From Turritopsis dohrnii (taxonomy: Eukaryota > Cnidaria > Hydrozoa > Anthoathecata > Oceaniidae): 64,000 nt of DNA. The notes below the pieces were generated by a model. It was given only the letters and a program-made list of their open reading frames with translations, had not been told where the DNA came from and did no database searches. A program made the translations under genes and the position numbers. The stretch lies in the NCBI GenBank assembly GCA_027922465.2, contig BQMF02000041.1, positions 186,001-250,000 of the forward strand, written 5' to 3'. Positions 33,327-42,877 of this stretch are shown here, piece by piece (the stretch's first letter is position 1; each line of letters begins with the position of its first letter).

Positions 33327-34013
33327 AGAATGTCAACCATAAGCTCGAATGTTAATCTAGTTACAATTGAGAAACTTAATGAAGCCTTAGAAACTATCGA
33401 TTGGAACCTGTGTTTTATTTGCCAAACTCATCGAGCACATAAATTAATAAATCCTTCATCAAAGAAAGGTATGATTTGACCCTGAGAAAAATTCGTACCT
33501 AACTGTTGCCAAAAATCTCAAGTAGTTTGAATTGATATGTGAGCTGCCTCAAACTCTGCAACGGACATGTTCAAGGTTTAAAACTCGTGATGAGTTGGTG
33601 AGTTCCTTTATTGCAGATGAGGCATTTTTTCATAAAATATTGTATAACAAATTACAACAAAGGAAAGATTTCTCGAAAAGAAAATTACATGAAAGAATGG
33701 AGTTTGCACGAGAACAAGAAGATAATGGCTGTAGAAATGATATCAGTGAAGATTAGGAGAGTTCTCGTAAAACACGAAAAAGTCTTGATATAAAAACATT
33801 TTCAAATGCATGTTTCTTTTGTGACTGTGATGATGGCATTACCAGTCTCCATTCATGTTTGTCAATCAAACTAAGCAAAGATAAAAAATATTTCAGTAGT
33901 ATTAGGTGATTCCTAAATTTTGGCTAAACTAGTCGAAGGCAATATGGTAGCGATAGAGGCTAAGTATCACAATAGATGTTTAGTTGCTTATAGTAACAGA
34001 TAACAGACACAGA
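33327..34013 (+). pseudogene. Decayed Cys-rich gene fragment of unknown family
   Basis: Starts MSTISSNVNLVTIEKLNEAL and WNLCFICQTHRAHKL, then a stop; continues in other frames through ICELPQTLQRTCSRFKTRDE (33530-33756), NACFFCDCDDG (about 33808) and AKYHNRCLVAY (about 33960). The paired-Cys spacing and the A-K-Y-H-x-x-C-L motif suggest a once-coding zinc-binding N-terminus. Family and function unrecognised. Confidence 0.4.
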
Positions 34014-34271
34014 AAAAGGAGTTGATGATATAGTGTCAGGTTAAAGGTTATTTCAAACTAATTTTGATCAAGTAGTTAGGTTTTTTAAAGAGTTACATGT
34101 AATTATTGCAGGACTGTAAATTTGTGAAAACATATATTTAACAACGTTTCGGCCGTACGACGGCCATTTTCAAGTGGAAAACAATACAAGTGTGACCGAA
34201 TATATACAAAAAGTCGTACGATACGATAAGGTCGTACGATCATACGATCAAGAAATTCCACCAGGAACAAA

Positions 34272-34715
34272 TCAACCATCCGAAAATAGAAATAATGGCA
34301 GTGATGCTATATTTCGATTGAGGATAGGCTTATCCCTACGGATTAACAAACTTTCTTTCAATTCTAAGTCAAAATTGCTGCATGCGGAGGAGAGTATTGA
34401 AAAATTCTCAAATTTAGGTTTATTTTTACAATATACTACATGCTCTGAAATAGCGCTGTGGTTATGTAATCTAACGACTTTTCCAGTTAAGGTCGAAATT
34501 CCCATATGTTCACAGGCTCGTACTTTCAAATGTTGCATAGTTTTACCATAATAGATGGCATTGCAGCCATCGCACTTAAACTTATATACAACCTTTGAGC
34601 GCAGAGCCATTGGGGTACGGTCCTTAAAACGGAAAAAATCGCTAATTCTACTACTAGATTTAAAAATTACCTTAAGCTGACAACAAGGAAGGTTTTTACT
34701 AAAAGTACTAAGCAA
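34272..34715 (-). CDS. PLE GIY-YIG endonuclease domain, left arm
   Basis: Reads ALRSKVVYKFKCDGC, NAIYYGKTMQHLKVRACEHM G and a downstream NHSAISEHVVYC block. The GIY-YIG type nuclease nicks the target for priming in Penelope-like elements. This arm keeps the frame through LHNHSAISEH, where the right arm has a stop. Confidence 0.85.
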   Translation of the reverse strand: MLSTFSKNLPCCQLKVIFKSSSRISDFFRFKDRTPMALRSKVVYKFKCDGCNAIYYGKTMQHLKVRACEHMGISTLTGKVVRLHNHSAISEHVVYCKNKPKFENFSILSSACSNFDLELKESLLIRRDKPILNRNIASLPLFLFSDG

Positions 34716-34723
34716 ACGAGTTC

Positions 34724-35174
34724 TTAATTTAAAGATAATTTACCTAAATATGGTAAAACAAGAAATACTTCTAACTTAGGCACAGTAGTGACAACTTTCT
34801 TCTCTCGAAACATTCTGTCAAGAAATGACTTAATGCATCGGTCAATCAAGTTGGATGGGTAGCCATTTCTCAGCAGTATGTCTCTAAGATCCAAGTGGAA
34901 CCTGAGAAAAATCAGATACAATATTAAAAATTCTGAAAATCAAAGTCAAAATTAATCCATGTTTATATTCGTCAGGCAAAAAACTACAATAATTTGTGTA
35001 AACACCACTGAAAGTCCTATAGATAGTTGTGACAAACTTGTTAAATTCACGAATAACAGAAACATCAAGAAAAGGAAGACGATTTTCAAATTCCACTTCA
35101 GATGTGAAAGATATGTTGATGTGTTGCCTATTAACGTAGTCCTGAAAGAGAAACTTCGACCCTGTTGGTTTCAA
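34724..35174 (-). pseudogene. PLE RT thumb region, left arm, frameshifted
   Basis: Frame 35174-34884 (SEVEFENRLPFLDVSVIREF ending DFSQVPLGS) and frame 34921-34724 (RFHLDLRDILLRNGYPSNLI) overlap across a frameshift. The identical frameshift occurs in the right arm. Confidence 0.85.
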
Positions 35175-35194
35175 TTTATCGTAGGTTAGTTATA

Positions 35195-36020
35195 TGGCCT
35201 TTGTAAGGTACATAAACGTGTCGTTAATGGTAGCCCTCCTTTAAGACCTATTTTATCAGCTATCAACACTCCTGTCTATAAAATAGCCAAGTTTCCTGTT
35301 CCGCTTTTGTCTCCTTTAACATCTAACGAGTATACTGTTTCTGACTCCTTCTTGTTTGCTGAAGAAATTAGGAAACAGGATGGTAGTTTTCATATGGCTA
35401 GCTTAGATGTTGACTCTCTGTTCACTAACATTCCTTTGCAAGAAACTATCGATATTTGTGTAGAAGGTTTATTTGAAAACTAAGATGTCGTTAGTAACTT
35501 ATGCAAGAATGACTTTAGAAAAACTCTGTCTTTACCTACTCAAAATTCACATTTTACCTTTGGCGGTCAGTTATATAAACAAGTTGATGGTGTTGCTATG
35601 GGCTCGCCACTTGGTCCCAGCCTTGCCAATGCTTTTCTTTCGCATCATGAGAAAATGTGGTTGCGTAATTGCCCGTCAGAGTTTAAACCTGTGTATTACA
35701 AAAGATATGTTGATGATGTTTCTGTGCTTTTTTCATCTCCCAGCCACTTGCCTCTCTTTCAGGACTACCTTAATAGGCAACACATCAACATATCTTTCAC
35801 ATCTGAAGTGGAATTTGAAAATCGTCTTCCTTTTCTTGATGTTTCTATTATTCGTGAATTTAACAAGTTTGTCACAACTATCTATAGGACTTTCAGTGGT
35901 GTTTACACAAATTATTGTAGTTTTTTGCCTGACGAATATAAACATGGATTAATTTTGACTTTGATTTTCAGAATTTTTAATATTGTATCTGATTTTTCTC
36001 AGGTTCCACTTGGATCTTAG
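35195..36020 (+). pseudogene. PLE reverse transcriptase, right copy
   Basis: RT motifs in order: GLCKVHKRVVNGSPPLRPI (about 35210), HMASLDVDSLFTNIPLQETI (about 35395), a TAA stop after GLFEN at about 35481, GVAMGSPLGPSLANAFL (35590), catalytic KRYVDDVSVLF (about 35700), FLDVSIIREFNKFVTTIYRT. Penelope-type RT with the Y-V-D-D active site intact, but the ORF has a stop and a frameshift. Confidence 0.9.
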
Positions 36021-36650
36021 AGACATACTGCTGAGAAATGGCTACCCATCCAACTTGATTGACCGATGCATTAAGTCATTTCTTGACAGAATGTTTCGAG
36101 AGAAGAAAGTTGTCACTACTGTGCCTAAGTTAGAAGTATTTCTTGTTTTACCATATTTAGGTAAATTATCTTTGAAATTAAGAACTCGTTTGCTTAGTAC
36201 TTTTAGTAAAAACCTTCCTTGTTGTCAGCTTAAGGTAATTTTTAAATGTAGTAGTAGAATTAGCGATTTTTTCCGTTTTAAGGACCGTACCCCAATGGCT
36301 CTGCGCTCAAAGGTTGTATATAAGTTTAAGTGCGATGGCTGCAATGCCATCTATTATGGTAAAACTATGCAACATTTGAAAGTACGAGCCTGCGAACATA
36401 TGGGAATTTCGGCCTTAACTGGAATAGCCGTTAAATAAAATAACCACAGCGCTATTTCAGAGCATGAAGTATATTGTAAAAATAAACCTAAATTTGAGAA
36501 TTTTTCAATACTCTCCTCCGCATGCAGCAATTTTGACTTAGAATTGAAAGAAAGTTTGTTAATCCGTAGGGATAAGCCTATCCTCAATCGAAATATAGCA
36601 TCACTGCCATTATTTCTATTTTCGGATGGTTGATTTGTCGCTGGTGGAAT
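35983..36650 (+). pseudogene. PLE thumb and GIY-YIG domain, right arm
   Basis: FHLDLRDILLRNGYPSNLID continues to KVVYKFKCDGC and AIYYGKTMQHLKVRACEHMG, then a TAA at 36436-36438 where the left arm has a sense codon; the remainder (NHSAISEHEVYC) is still recognisable. Confidence 0.85.
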
Positions 36651-36729
36651 TTCTTGATCATATGATCGTACGACCTTATCGCATTGTACGACTTCTTGTA
36701 TATATTTGGTCACACTTGTATTGTTTTCC

Positions 36730-36762
36730 ACTTGAAAATGGCCGTCGTACGGCCGAAACGTT
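36730..36762 (+). ncRNA. Hammerhead-like motif at PLE end
   Basis: CTTGAAAATGGCCGTCGTAC then GGCCGAAACG: a GGCCG/CGGCC stem followed by GAAAC, preceded by a degenerate CUGANGA-like box. The mirrored copy is at 34143-34174. Hammerhead ribozymes are known in Penelope-like elements, but this core is not canonical. Confidence 0.35.
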
Positions 36763-36908
36763 GTTAAATATATGTTTTCACAAATTTACCGTCTGATTAT
36801 TGCAGGTAGGTTTTCATCAAAACAAGTAACATAAGCACAAAAAAAACATATTAGTTTTAGTGATAAAATTAGTATTTGTATAAGATTTATGAACATAATA
36901 CATTATAT

Positions 36909-37126
36909 TCAGACCGTGGTTACATTGAGAGTTTTGCTCAGAATTAAATTTTCTTTCCAACGGTATATAAAACATTGCCTTTTTCAAAAAAAATATATTT
37001 CAACAAACAAAGTGCTGAAGTCAGCAGTCACGTGACTTTTTCAGGTAGATCTGTCAATTTTTTAAAGAAAAATTTGATTTTCTACAACTGTGCCAATTTT
37101 TATGCTTTAATCACCATTTGAAGTAT
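36909..37126 (-). repeat. Right 217-bp inverted arm
   Basis: Complement of 32484-32700. The inner end begins TCAGACCGTGGTTACATTGA. Confidence 0.85.
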
Positions 37127-37617
37127 TGTTGTGTTTATCTACCTGACCAAAAGAAAGACTTGTCTGCAAACTTTCAGTGTCTATTGCTCAGGATTTAGTA
37201 GTCAAAGTATTGCGAAATTTACGTCACAAAAAGACCCTTTTCATTAGTTGCTATTGATATCAAATTTTCAAGAAAATGATTATTCTTTGGAGAAATGTTG
37301 AAGAGAGACACACAGATTTTTTTATGTGAGCAATACATTTTATTTTTACGCAGGCCACCGTTCACTGCGTTGCATCAATATACAAAATTTTCTTCCCAAT
37401 CACAATAAAAAACTTTCAACAAGTAGACCAGGATATGAAGTGATTCGCTTGATTCTGCATTCGTTTGCAATAAAATTTAGATCATCAGATTCTGCAAATA
37501 TTGATCTCCAATTGGGAGAGCCGCTGATACACAGAAGTTGACTTCGAAGTAACCTAAAGCTAAGGCGGGTACGTATCCAACGTTTTACGATGTTGATGTC
37601 ACTGCTTCTCTTCTCGG

Positions 37618-38810
37618 CTACCATTTCAGCAAGTCTGTTGTAAAGCTACCTTGATCAATATGATTTACTCTCTTAGCATAATTTCTTTTCTTTTGTTTTT
37701 CATTTGCTCCATGTGCGTCAACAAGTTTCTGGGTTAAGTATACTTTAGAAATTGGATTAAACACCTTGACATTGAAGTATGCTACTTGACCTTTTACCCA
37801 GAAGCTTCGAGCGGCAACATCAACTCTAGCTTCCTCCGATATAATATTTGATGATGGTAGTACTTCACCAGTTATACCTTGAAGTACTGGCTCTGTTTTC
37901 ACATCTTTACAGCATTCGGATAACATTTCAGCTGTAAAATCTCTTATTTCATTGTGTCTTATTTATTTTATTTTATTTATTTATTTTATTTACCTAATAT
38001 TTATACACGATAAAAACACTTCAGAATAATTACAAATTCTGTTATCAATGTGTGTCGTGTGTAAAAAAAAAAGAAACGAGAAAAAGAAAAAAAAAATGTT
38101 AAAATGAGAATAAAATATTAAATTTGTATTTACATATGTATAATGGGTTAAGTAGATAAAAATAAGTAGAGGATGCTGAGTAGATTAAGTAGCTGAGGGC
38201 AGAAGAAAAATTGGGTTGAGAGGATCAAGAATAGTCATGAAAATAGTATCGAACTATGTATAGTAAGACAGAAGGAGTGATAGAGTTGTGAGGCTCAGTA
38301 GGCATCTGTTGATATGGATGAACGCAAATATATAAATGAAAATTAAAAGTTAAGTACTTATAGATTCATGCAATATAATTTCAAATTTTTCTTAAATTCA
38401 GTAAAGTTGCTGCTTTTTCTTAAGAAAGTAATAAATCCTCCTTTTGGACACGAGAGGGCGGGGTCTACACTAAATAAAGCACTGCATACACAATTTGATG
38501 GTAGTCGTTTGAGTGGTATGTTATAGCGAATATATATCCCATCCCAAAATGAATGCTTGTCAAGTGAAAAACCATACTGTTTTATTGGTAAAGTTGAAAG
38601 CCAACTTGATGCACCTTTCTCAAGATATGCTTCTAAAGTTCTACTTTGGTATTTGTCGTTTTTCATTTCAACTTTGATGGTATCTAATTTTTCATTATTT
38701 CTTTTAACTTCTTCGGATTGTAATTTTGATCTTTCAGATTTTTGTTTTGCTTCAGATGAGTCATAGATACATATATTGCATATGTTCCCAACTCGTTCCT
38801 TTTTTTTCAT
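37618..38810 (-). pseudogene. Second, diverged copy of the RT/nuclease-like retroelement, C-terminal part
   Basis: Frame from 38810 carries KGASSWLSTLPIKQYGFSLD and NCVCSALFSVDPALSCPKGG F; after an intervening LINE tail the frame resumes as RHNEIRDFTAEMLSECCKDV and EARVDVAARSFWVKGQVAYF N near 37926-37618. Collinear with 23263-24786. The RT palm is absent, so it is a truncated relic. The second element matches the D...DVRV position as NVKV. Confidence 0.75.
37963..38418 (-). mobile_element. 5-prime truncated LINE tail inserted in RT relic
   Basis: Minus strand starts within an ORF2 C-terminus (SSNFTEFKKNLKLYCMNL-stop), has an AT-rich 3-prime UTR and ends in a TAAA/AATA repeat tail. Flanking TAAG is shared on both sides, and removal restores F-L-R-H-N-E-I across the junction. 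Confidence 0.75.
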
Positions 38811-39107
38811 CCATTCTCTGTTTTTTTTCCTGACACGGCCTTTCGTTATCAGAATCCAAAAGTTCAGGGTAGAGAATCTGCATGTCCGTCACCATCTTGG
38901 GTTTTGTTCGAAAGAGAGAATGAATGGACATGTTTTGTTTTTATAGAAGGAGAGAATGAATGAACATAGATGTTCGATGAAATGTTGCATGATCGTTTGA
39001 CCAGCACGAAATTTTCATCCAACTTCCATCCAACATTCACCCAACAAACGTCCAACACGATGATGAAAATGTTAGATGAAATGTTGGACACGTTTGACCA
39101 AAAGCAA
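38787..39107 (+). repeat. Direct repeat, unit 1, with TTGGATGAA iterons
   Basis: About 320 bp from CCCAACTCGTTCC to GTTGGACACGTTTGACC, repeated at 39487-39821. Its right part is built from TTGGATGAA/TTCATCCAAC words. Confidence 0.85.
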
Positions 39108-39486
39108 AATTTGACAAAGAAGAAAAAAATGTGTTGGATGAAGCAAAAATGTGTTGGATAAAAGTTTGTTCGCGATCAAACTTTTCATCCAACATTTACG
39201 GCTACATCGAACACATTTTTCGTGTTGAATGCGTTTGACCACTTCTTCATCCAACACTATGTGAAAATGAAGTCATTCCATAGCAAATGAATGTCATTTC
39301 GAATGTTAAAACGTTCGAATTTTAATAAACAAGACTGCATTTTTGTATGTAAAATCACATCACGAGTTTCAGCGCAAAAATGAGCAACAAAGAAGAAGCC
39401 ACGATGAGCGATAGCTCAGCTAACAGCTTCAATTCTGTTAAAGGGAAAGCCTTCAAAAAATACCAAAACAAGAAAGGGAAAAAGTT
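39108..39486. repeat. Spacer with inverted TTGGATGAA words and small ORF start
   Basis: Further ATGTGTTGGATGAA and CTTCATCCAACA words in both orientations to about 39255. Then an ATG at 39380 opens MSNKEEATMSDSSANSFNSV KGKAF, a serine-rich basic frame that runs into repeat unit 2; it may be a captured first exon. Confidence 0.4.
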
Positions 39487-39821
39487 GCTCCCAACTCGCT
39501 CCTTTTTTTCCATCCATTCTCAGTTTTTTCAAACCGGCACGACCTTTCGTCGTCAGAATCCAAAAGTTCTGATAAAAAAAACAGGATAGAATATCTGCAT
39601 GTCCGTCACTATCTTGAGTTTTGTTCGAAAGAGAGAATGAATGGACATGTTTTGTTTTAATAGAAGGAGAGAATGAATGAACGTAGATGTTCGATGAAAT
39701 ATTGCATGATCGTTTGACCGGCACGAAATTTTCATCCAATTTTCATCCAACATTCATCCAACAAACGTCCAACACGATGATGAAAATGTTGGATGAAATG
39801 TTGGACACGTTTGACCTAAGC
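39487..39821 (+). repeat. Direct repeat, unit 2
   Basis: Same order of words as unit 1 with scattered substitutions and a few small indels; ends GGACACGTTTGACC. Confidence 0.85.
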
Positions 39822-39889
39822 TTTAGTTTCTTAAATATTATTGTTATATTATACAAATTTCTGAAAGTAGGCACATGGTGCCTTTAACA

Positions 39890-40400
39890 CCAGGTTCAAT
39901 CTTTGACAACTTGTCGAAATCGAGTTTGTCGGGAGGCTGTTGTTTCCCCATGGTGTAAGATTGTTCGAATATGATGTAAAGTGGTTCAGTAATCACGGTC
40001 GCTAGTTCTTTCAATACACGTGGATGCAGGCCGTCCGGACCAGGACTTTTGCTGGGATTCAATTTCTCTAATTTTTTCAAAACCATTCCTTGCATGATCT
40101 CCAGTTGAAAGTCACTTTCAATTATTGGTTTCTTCAGGCCGCCAAGTGCAACAGGTACCGTTGGTTCATCTATATAGACGCTGGAAAAGAATGCACACAG
40201 AACATTTGCTTTCACTTGGTCAGTTTCTGTCATTTTTTCGGAATTTTCATTCATAAGTAGGTCTGGAATTGAAAGTTTTTGCATTCACACATGCCCAAAT
40301 GGCTTTACTGTTTGTCTTTGTAGATCTAGCAATTTCTTTCTCATAATCTCTTTTCGCTTTGCGTGTCAACTTACGTACTTGTTTTCTTGTTGGTAGACAT
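39890..40400 (-). pseudogene. CR1-like LINE ORF2, linker and RT N-terminus
   Basis: Reads VRKLTRKAKRDYEKEIARST and NSKAIWACVN, then ANVLCAFFSSVYIDEP and LEKLNPSKSPGPDGLHPRVL KELA. These are the linker and RT motif 1-2 region of CR1/jockey-type LINEs. Ends abruptly after YTMGKQQPPDK. Confidence 0.8.
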
Positions 40401-40440
40401 ATTGAGCATCAAATATGAAATCAACAATGTAAAGTATTGA

Positions 40441-40473
40441 CAATATATTTCGAAATTATTATTTCATCTTCAG
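40441..40473 (-). ncRNA. Hammerhead-like motif at second PLE end
   Basis: Minus strand CTGAAGATGAAATAATAATT then TCGAAATATATTG: a CUGANGA box, a GAAAT/ATTTC stem with short loop, then GAAA. One extra U separates the box from the stem compared with a canonical core. Confidence 0.35.
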
Positions 40474-40721
40474 GTCTAAAACAAATATAAAAACAAGTTA
40501 AAACCGTTGCAAAGAAACCGTGTATATACAATAAAAGTCATCTCACATCTCTCTACATCCACTATACATACAAAAACTAAATAAAAATCGGCTAGAACAA
40601 ATTTTTAAAAAATAAACGAATTCACATGACTATATTTTAATTATTAACGTACGACTCCTGTATTCGTCTTTTGTGTTGATCTCAGGTTTTAAATGTTCTA
40701 TAAATAGTGCTTCTAAAGTCA

Positions 40722-41069
40722 TTAAGTCATTGATTTAGTCGAAACTGTTAAGATTTCAACGTCATCCATTGTTAACACTTGATCACACGCATTGAAATGA
40801 TTTCCCACTGGTGAACTTATGCGTTTGTGCTCTTTCATGCGGTAGAGTAAATGCCGGCTGGTTTGACCGACATAACGCGCGGTACAGCGCGAACATGTAA
40901 TTTTGTAAACAATACCGCTCTTAAAAGCTTTTTCCACATTGGGCTTTAATGATGGCATCACATTTCTCGTTTTCTTTAAAGTCATAATTACTTTGCAGGG
41001 TGCCTTTATGCGTTTCAAGTTACTTTCAAACTTTTCAGTAGCTTTCCCGCGATACTGAACAAATAACAA
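40722..41069 (-). CDS. PLE GIY-YIG endonuclease domain (second element)
   Basis: Contains FKSGIVYKITCSRCTARYVG and QTSRHLLYRMKEH, the GIY-YIG core with conserved Arg, preceded by a basic linker. Terminates at TVSTKSMT-stop. Confidence 0.87.
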   Translation of the reverse strand: MLFVQYRGKATEKFESNLKRIKAPCKVIMTLKKTRNVMPSLKPNVEKAFKSGIVYKITCSRCTARYVGQTSRHLLYRMKEHKRISSPVGNHFNACDQVLTMDDVEILTVSTKSMT

Positions 41070-41712
41070 TTTACTTTTTCTTCTTCTTCGCCTTCTTCCT
41101 TTTCCTTTTCGTCATGACTTAGAATGTTGTTAAGAGTTCTTTCAATTATTGGCTCATAAAATCCAGCAGGATACTGATTATTGTCGAGTATCGTTTTAGC
41201 TTTTCTGAGACTGGTATCAAAGTTTTCCCACGAACTACACGAGTAGAAGATTCTGTACACCAAACCCGAGACAACGGACCGCTTATATTTTGTAGGGGTC
41301 AACGCATGAAAATTCAGGGTCAACCCTGTGTCTGTTGGCTTTGAATACCAGGTAGATGATAAGCAATTCTCCGAACGAATAATTCTCATATCCAAAAATG
41401 GAATGCTATTTTCAGTTTCTCTTTCGATCGTAAATTTGAGATTCGGATATACAAGTTGTTGATTTCGTTAAGTTTGTTATCAACTTCAGATGATTTAATA
41501 TCCCTAAGAATATCCTCCATATATCTTGAAAATAGCTTGGCATCACCTTTCACCGTTTGATCGTATTTACTTAGCCAAGAATTTGCTATACATGGGGTGG
41601 GAGGACTTCCCACGGCTAGACCATCCTTTTGTCGATAACAACCATCTCTGGTCAGCAAAATAACATCACAGCTACTAATCGTTGCTAATTCTATAAAGGT
41701 TGCTTTATTCAC
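41015..41712 (-). pseudogene. PLE reverse transcriptase (second element)
   Basis: Frame 41712-41386: DGLAVGSPPTPCIANSWLSK (motif B) and SRYMEDILRDI at the catalytic position, where the usual D-D reads E-D. Frame 41395-41015: MDMRIIRSENCLSSTWYSKP with a KEKEEGEEEEK acidic stretch. A frameshift separates them. Confidence 0.82.
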
Positions 41713-41859
41713 AGGTGGTTTGGAATATTTATCTGAATATAAGATTTCTGCACAGTCCTTAATAGCTTCATGGACAGGTACATTAGTGTATAGTGACGTG
41801 ACATCAAAACTGACAAGTTCGTTGTCGTCTTCGAGTTCGATATGTTGAAATCATAGCCT

Positions 41860-42877
41860 TGGTATACATATTACTTCGGCTTCCTTATACGTTGCCTCAA
41901 ATTTGTTCCATAGCTTGTCAATATCATCTCCGCAGTCTTTAAAATGTTCTGTCCAATTAATGTCAAGAAGTTTTTTCATTCTTTCAAAGTCGGCTTTGTT
42001 AAAATCAGAAACGACTTTAGATGAGGTTGATGTTGGTAGTTCAATTTAAGCAGTTTGTGATCGGATTTGCCAAGTGGTGAAGCGTATTTGATGTCTTTCA
42101 CATATTGATAACCAATCGTAAATACAAGATCTAATAGTGAAGGGTCGTCCGACCCTCGTCCTCTTGTTGGTTGATTCAGAAAACTACCTTTAACTGCATC
42201 AATAAAGTCATGGTCTTGGCTGCTGGTAGATGTTAGTGTCTCCCAATTAATATCCCTTCGATAAAAGTCACCGACAACAACATGTGGTCGTATTTTTTCA
42301 TACCAGGGATTGCTCGAAAAAACTGGTTAATCTGGTCGTTTTCTTCAGTGCTACTATATGGGCTACGGTACACAACAGCAAGCAGCATGATTTCGTTGTT
42401 TTGAAGACGAAGTTCTGTCAGTAGCAATTCTTTCGGTCTTTGCTGTTTTGTCAGAATGCATGATTTATCTATTTTCTTGTACGATATCGATTTCCTGACG
42501 TAAAGTGCAATCCCTCTTGTCATATCTTGATTATTCAGATGTTCAAATTCCACAGAGTAAGTATTCAAAATGTAGTCAACTTCCGTCAGCTGGCGTTCAT
42601 AGTACTTCGGTTTTATTTCTGTTATTGCAACAATATCTGGTGGTGTATCAGATTCTATTTCCATCTTTAATTCTTCCAATTTATCTTGTGTTAGTGTATC
42701 AGCGTTAGTGTACCAAATTTGCATAAATACATTGTTTAATGTAGACTTTATTTTCTTTGCTACATTATTTTTTCCGTTATTTTCTTCTGTTTGACTTATT
42801 GCGCGGCTACTACCGGCGCTTTCTTCAGTAACTTTATCAATCTTAGGCCGTTTTTTGGATTGCCTCTGACTTTCCAA
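41860..42877 (-). pseudogene. CR1-like LINE ORF2, AP-endonuclease domain
   Basis: EEP nuclease: QIWYTNADTLTQDKLEEL, PDIVAITEIKPK (catalytic Glu), ELLLTELRLQNNEIMLLAVV YRSP; then, after a frameshift near 42290, HVVVGDFYRRDINWE and GKSDHKLL (catalytic Asp and His). Followed by the linker FNKADFERMKKLLDINWTEH up to the PLE junction. Confidence 0.82.

Larger units (their letters stand above)
34114..36790. mobile_element. Penelope-like element with 1-kb inverted duplication
   Basis: Arms 34114-35150 (minus-sense) and 35755-36790 (plus-sense) are inverted near-identical copies of the 3-prime half of a Penelope-like element (RT thumb plus GIY-YIG endonuclease); 35190-35754 supplies the RT N-terminal half only once. 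Both outer ends carry AATTTGTGAAAACATATATT and the motif GGCCGTACGACGGCC/GAAACG. Such partial inverted copies are typical of Penelope-like insertions. Confidence 0.9.
40405..41860 (-). mobile_element. Second Penelope-like element, 5-prime truncated, nested in LINE
   Basis: Begins at ELVSFDVTSLYTNVPVHEAI (RT motif), continues through RDGCYRQKDGLAVGSPPTP, KLFSRYMEDIL, then STWYSKPTDTGLTLNFHALT P and a GIY-YIG domain. LINE ORF2 sequence resumes on the other side. Diverged from the PLE at 34-37 kb. Confidence 0.87.

Noticed and set aside
38864..39753. Minus-strand frames with HVHSFSLSNKTQDGDG-type sequence appearing twice
   Set aside because: Apparent similarity is due to the underlying direct repeat, not to a gene pair.
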